A DNA stretch of 64,000 nt from RUG11462 sp045649405. Lineage in GTDB: Bacteria > Bacillota > Clostridia > Oscillospirales > Acutalibacteraceae. Made by a program: the position numbers and the translations under genes. Shown here in pieces: positions 62,186 through 64,000 of the stretch. The notes under the pieces are model-generated. The model saw nothing but the letters and a program-made list of their open reading frames with translations, was not told the DNA's origin and searched no databases. Each line of letters begins with the position of its first letter. Positions within the stretch are counted from its first letter, which is position 1. Location: contig JAZRPW010000024.1 in NCBI GenBank assembly GCA_045649405.1, forward strand, positions 1-64,000, given 5' to 3'.

Positions 62186-62557
62186 TTATAAAATTCCCTC
62201 ACACATTTTTGAAAGTTCATCAAATATTTTTTGTTTATCTTCTTCGTTGATTAATCTTAATTTTAATAAAAAGTCTTTTTCTTCATTACTTAATTGCGAA
62301 AAAATCATATCAGCTTTGTTTCTATCTAATTGATAACCTGCAGTTGGCTCAGCAACCTTAAAAGTTTCATAAGGATAGAGTTCTCTAAAACCAACATCAA
62401 ACAAAAGCATTATTTTTTGCAATGTGTAAATTGATGGTTCTGTTTTCCCTTTTTCGTAATAAGTATAGGTAGAGCGATTAATATTCAAAGCGTCAGCAAC
62501 CTGTTGTTGTGTTAAGCCACATTTTTCACGATAATATTTAAGATTATTAACAATCAC
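62186..62557 (-). CDS. XRE-family helix-turn-helix regulator
   Basis: 123 residues from a GTG behind AAGGTG; the frame is open further up but lacks a ribosome site. The Cro/C1-type HTH occupies residues 4-58: NNLKYYREKCGLTQQQVADA, then INRSTYTYYEKGKTEPSIYT. The C-terminal 60 residues are helical and charged. First gene of the operon with dnaD, the helicase loader and the DUF3048 lipoprotein; it may regulate its own operon. Not obviously phage-derived. Confidence 0.88.
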   Translation of the reverse strand: MIVNNLKYYREKCGLTQQQVADALNINRSTYTYYEKGKTEPSIYTLQKIMLLFDVGFRELYPYETFKVAEPTAGYQLDRNKADMIFSQLSNEEKDFLLKLRLINEEDKQKIFDELSKMCEGIL

Positions 62558-62588
62558 TCTTTCACCTTCTTTAAATAAATTTATATAT

Positions 62589-62617
62589 ATTATATTACAT
62601 CGGCAACAAAAAATCAA
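62589..62617 (-). promoter_or_regulatory. Sigma-A promoter of the XRE-dnaD-loader-DUF3048 operon
   Basis: Minus-strand -35 TTGATT, 17-base spacer, -10 TATAAT (perfect), 31 bases before the GTG. Confidence 0.7.
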
Positions 62618-62640
62618 CACATTAATTTCAATTTATGATA

Positions 62641-62670
62641 TTGACTTTGCTAATAATTATGATATATAAT
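62641..62670 (+). promoter_or_regulatory. Sigma-A promoter of tRNA-Thr
   Basis: -35 TTGACT, 18-base spacer, -10 TATAAT (perfect), 20 bases before the tRNA 5' end. Confidence 0.7.
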
Positions 62671-62690
62671 TTACAAAAAAATAATCACAC

Positions 62691-62766
62691 GCTGGAATAA
62701 CTCAGTTGGTAGAGTATCTCACTCGTAATGAGAAAGTCGAGGGTTCAAATCCCTTTTCCAGCTCCA
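62691..62766 (+). tRNA. tRNA-Thr(CGU)
   Basis: 76-nt cloverleaf: acceptor arms GCTGGAA and TTCCAGC, D arm ACTC-AGTTGGTA-GAGT, anticodon arm TCTCA-CTCGTAA-TGAGA with anticodon CGT reading ACG, T arm GAGGG-TTCAAAT-CCCTT, discriminator T and encoded CCA. Confidence 0.95.
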
Positions 62767-62767
62767 G

Positions 62768-62803
62768 ATAAAAAGCAAGCAGAAAAATCTGCTTGCTTTT
62801 TAA
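62768..62803. terminator. Bidirectional terminator between tRNA-Thr and the comEA-like gene
   Basis: Arms AAAAGCAAGCAGA and TCTGCTTGCTTTT with a 4-base loop; it overlaps the comEA-like stop codon and follows the tRNA by 4 bp. Confidence 0.85.
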
Positions 62804-63204
62804 TTTACAGTTATATAATCTTTAATGTCTTGATATTTCTTTTCGCCAATTCCACTAACTTCAATAATTTCTTCTATGTTATCAAACCTATTCGACTCTC
62901 GATAATCAATAATCCTTTGAGCAATAATTTCACCAATACCTCTAAGTTCCATCAACTCTTGCTTATCAGCGGTATTAATGTTGATTTTATTTGCATGTTC
63001 ATCACTATTAGAAGTAGTTTCATTGCTTTCATTGTAGGTATCAGTTTCTATATCAACATTAGAGTTGTTATTGTTGTTAACAGCCGTTGTTTGCACTGTT
63101 GACACAACGGTCGGTGTTTTTGGAACAAAAACAGTTGCTAAAACAATAGCGCCACACAAAAACACCGCAATCGAAATCAAAACTATTTCAATTTTATAAC
63201 CCAT
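62800..63204 (-). CDS. ComEA-like membrane-anchored helix-hairpin-helix protein
   Basis: 134 residues: one N-terminal membrane helix (IVLISIAVFLCGAIVLATVF), a Ser/Thr/Asn-rich linker, then two helix-hairpin-helix motifs (INTADKQELMELRGIGEIIA and NIEEIIEVSGIGEKKYQDI). This is the layout of ComEA, the DNA receptor of natural transformation, but without the SLBB domain seen in long ComEA. No comEB or comEC is adjacent in the window. Its ATG overlaps the stop codon of the YbbR-domain gene. Confidence 0.85.
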   Translation of the reverse strand: MGYKIEIVLISIAVFLCGAIVLATVFVPKTPTVVSTVQTTAVNNNNNSNVDIETDTYNESNETTSNSDEHANKININTADKQELMELRGIGEIIAQRIIDYRESNRFDNIEEIIEVSGIGEKKYQDIKDYITVN

Positions 63205-64000
63205 TATTCGTTTTCAACCTTTACTGTGATGTCAATTTCACCGGCACCCCAAATTGTTTTATATTTATCTGATTTAATTGTTCCTTGAACCAAAACGCTT
63301 CCAACATTGTTAGCATTTTTTGATAAATCACATTCAATATAAACATCTGTTGCAGATAAATTATCAATAACATCTTCAGGGCCTACAACTACAACTGATT
63401 TGTATGTTGTTTCAACCTTAGCAGTAGTGCCATTTTGAACGTTAACAGTTCTAAATCTTGAAACATTCAAAGTTTTTTGTTTGTAGTCACGCATTGAAAT
63501 TGTAACTGTAATTTCAGTAGCACCATTTGTTGCAGTAACGCCAGAAGGCAATTTTAATGGAATAACAAAAACATTGTTATCAGGTGTGAGCAATCTATAA
63601 TCAATTGCATCAAGAGTAATGCCGTCAATTTTAGAAAGTGCCTCTGTTGTACCAAGAATTTCAAGGTTTTCTTCTGACAAAGTATGTGAAATTGGATAAG
63701 ACACATATGCTTCAGGAAGATTCACAAAAGTTGCTTTAATTGGCACAACCTTTGTTTGATTGATTGGTACAATTACATCAACTTCAGAGAAAGGCAAATT
63801 AAGTTTAGAAACATCAACTGCTTTGTCGTTTTTGTTCAAAAACTTAAGTTCTGTGTTAAACACTTGAGACTTTGTTAATTTGCCCTCAACATCAACCTCT
63901 GCAACAACCCTTTTAATCTTTTTCAATTGCAAAGCAGGACCAGTTATTTCAATTTCATTTCTTTCATTTTCAATAATTGGAGTGCCAACAATCAAATCAT
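63204..64000 (-). CDS. YbbR-domain (CdaR-like) protein, C-terminal part; gene runs off the right edge
   Basis: Extracytoplasmic protein of the CdaR type, regulator of the membrane diadenylate cyclase CdaA. The frame is open to the window edge and 265 residues are visible. YbbR repeats are marked by IEITGPALQLKKIKRVVAEV, the LSKIDGITLDAIDYRLLTPD part and VVVVGPEDVIDNLSATDVYI. The missing N-terminus should hold the membrane helix. In many Firmicutes cdaA-cdaR-glmM are together; here glmM is elsewhere and a comEA-like gene follows. Confidence 0.87.
   Translation of the reverse strand, partial: DLIVGTPIIENERNEIEITGPALQLKKIKRVVAEVDVEGKLTKSQVFNTELKFLNKNDKAVDVSKLNLPFSEVDVIVPINQTKVVPIKATFVNLPEAYVSYPISHTLSEENLEILGTTEALSKIDGITLDAIDYRLLTPDNNVFVIPLKLPSGVTATNGATEITVTISMRDYKQKTLNVSRFRTVNVQNGTTAKVETTYKSVVVVGPEDVIDNLSATDVYIECDLSKNANNVGSVLVQGTIKSDKYKTIWGAGEIDITVKVENE

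Overview
The window is low-GC DNA from a Gram-positive anaerobe of the class Clostridia, most like a fibre-degrading Ruminococcus/Oscillospiraceae gut or rumen species. This rests on pyruvate:ferredoxin oxidoreductase, a Firmicutes ylmE-sepF-ylmH-divIVA division cluster, DUF4364 and DUF3048 proteins, AGGAGG-type ribosome sites, many TTG starts, and cohesin-, dockerin-, GH5- and GH16-bearing secreted proteins. No insertion sequence, phage gene or CRISPR array was seen.

Layout, left to right. 1-2165: N-terminal 60% of nifJ (minus). 2401-8996: an unknown secreted FN3-like protein and a 1872-residue scaffold-like protein (five repeats of an unrecognised module, two cohesin-like modules, Thr-rich linkers, basic C-terminal module). 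9202-21906: one minus-strand housekeeping run read ruvC-ruvA-ruvB-glmM-methyltransferase-ecfA1-ecfA2-ecfT-truA-unknown-cvpA-pgsA-clpE. 22058-27178: secreted proteins (GH5 glucanase followed by a dockerin-bearing beta-helix protein, then a small Thr-rich surface protein). 27291-29076: split transketolase. 29173-48429: a long minus-strand run read lepA-miaB-ylbF-mutS-(LRR surface protein)-mutL-miaA-hlyD-ylmE-sepF-ylmH-divIVA-lspA-rluD-HAD. 48560-53089: plus-strand DUF4364-mntP and gtrA-yfhO. 53138-57631: GH16-dockerin enzyme, a 47-residue mini-gene and a 1051-residue repeat protein, with a divergent AraC regulator at 57806-58651. 58701-64000: solitary MazF-type toxin, an XRE-dnaD-helicase loader-DUF3048 operon, tRNA-Thr(CGU), comEA-like and cdaR-like genes.

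The unifying theme is polysaccharide capture at the cell surface. Two enzyme-like proteins end in dockerins, while four other secreted proteins, including the cohesin-bearing one, end in the same Lys-rich FN3-like module of about 90 residues. No secreted protein here shows a sortase signal or SLH domain, so this module is a candidate surface anchor that would tie the cohesin scaffold, and through it the dockerin enzymes, to the wall. One carrier of the module, a BspA-like LRR protein, sits between mutS and mutL with no room for its own promoter. Promoters were read by eye as -35/-10 pairs with 17-18 bp spacing; several have perfect palindromes at or just downstream of the -10.
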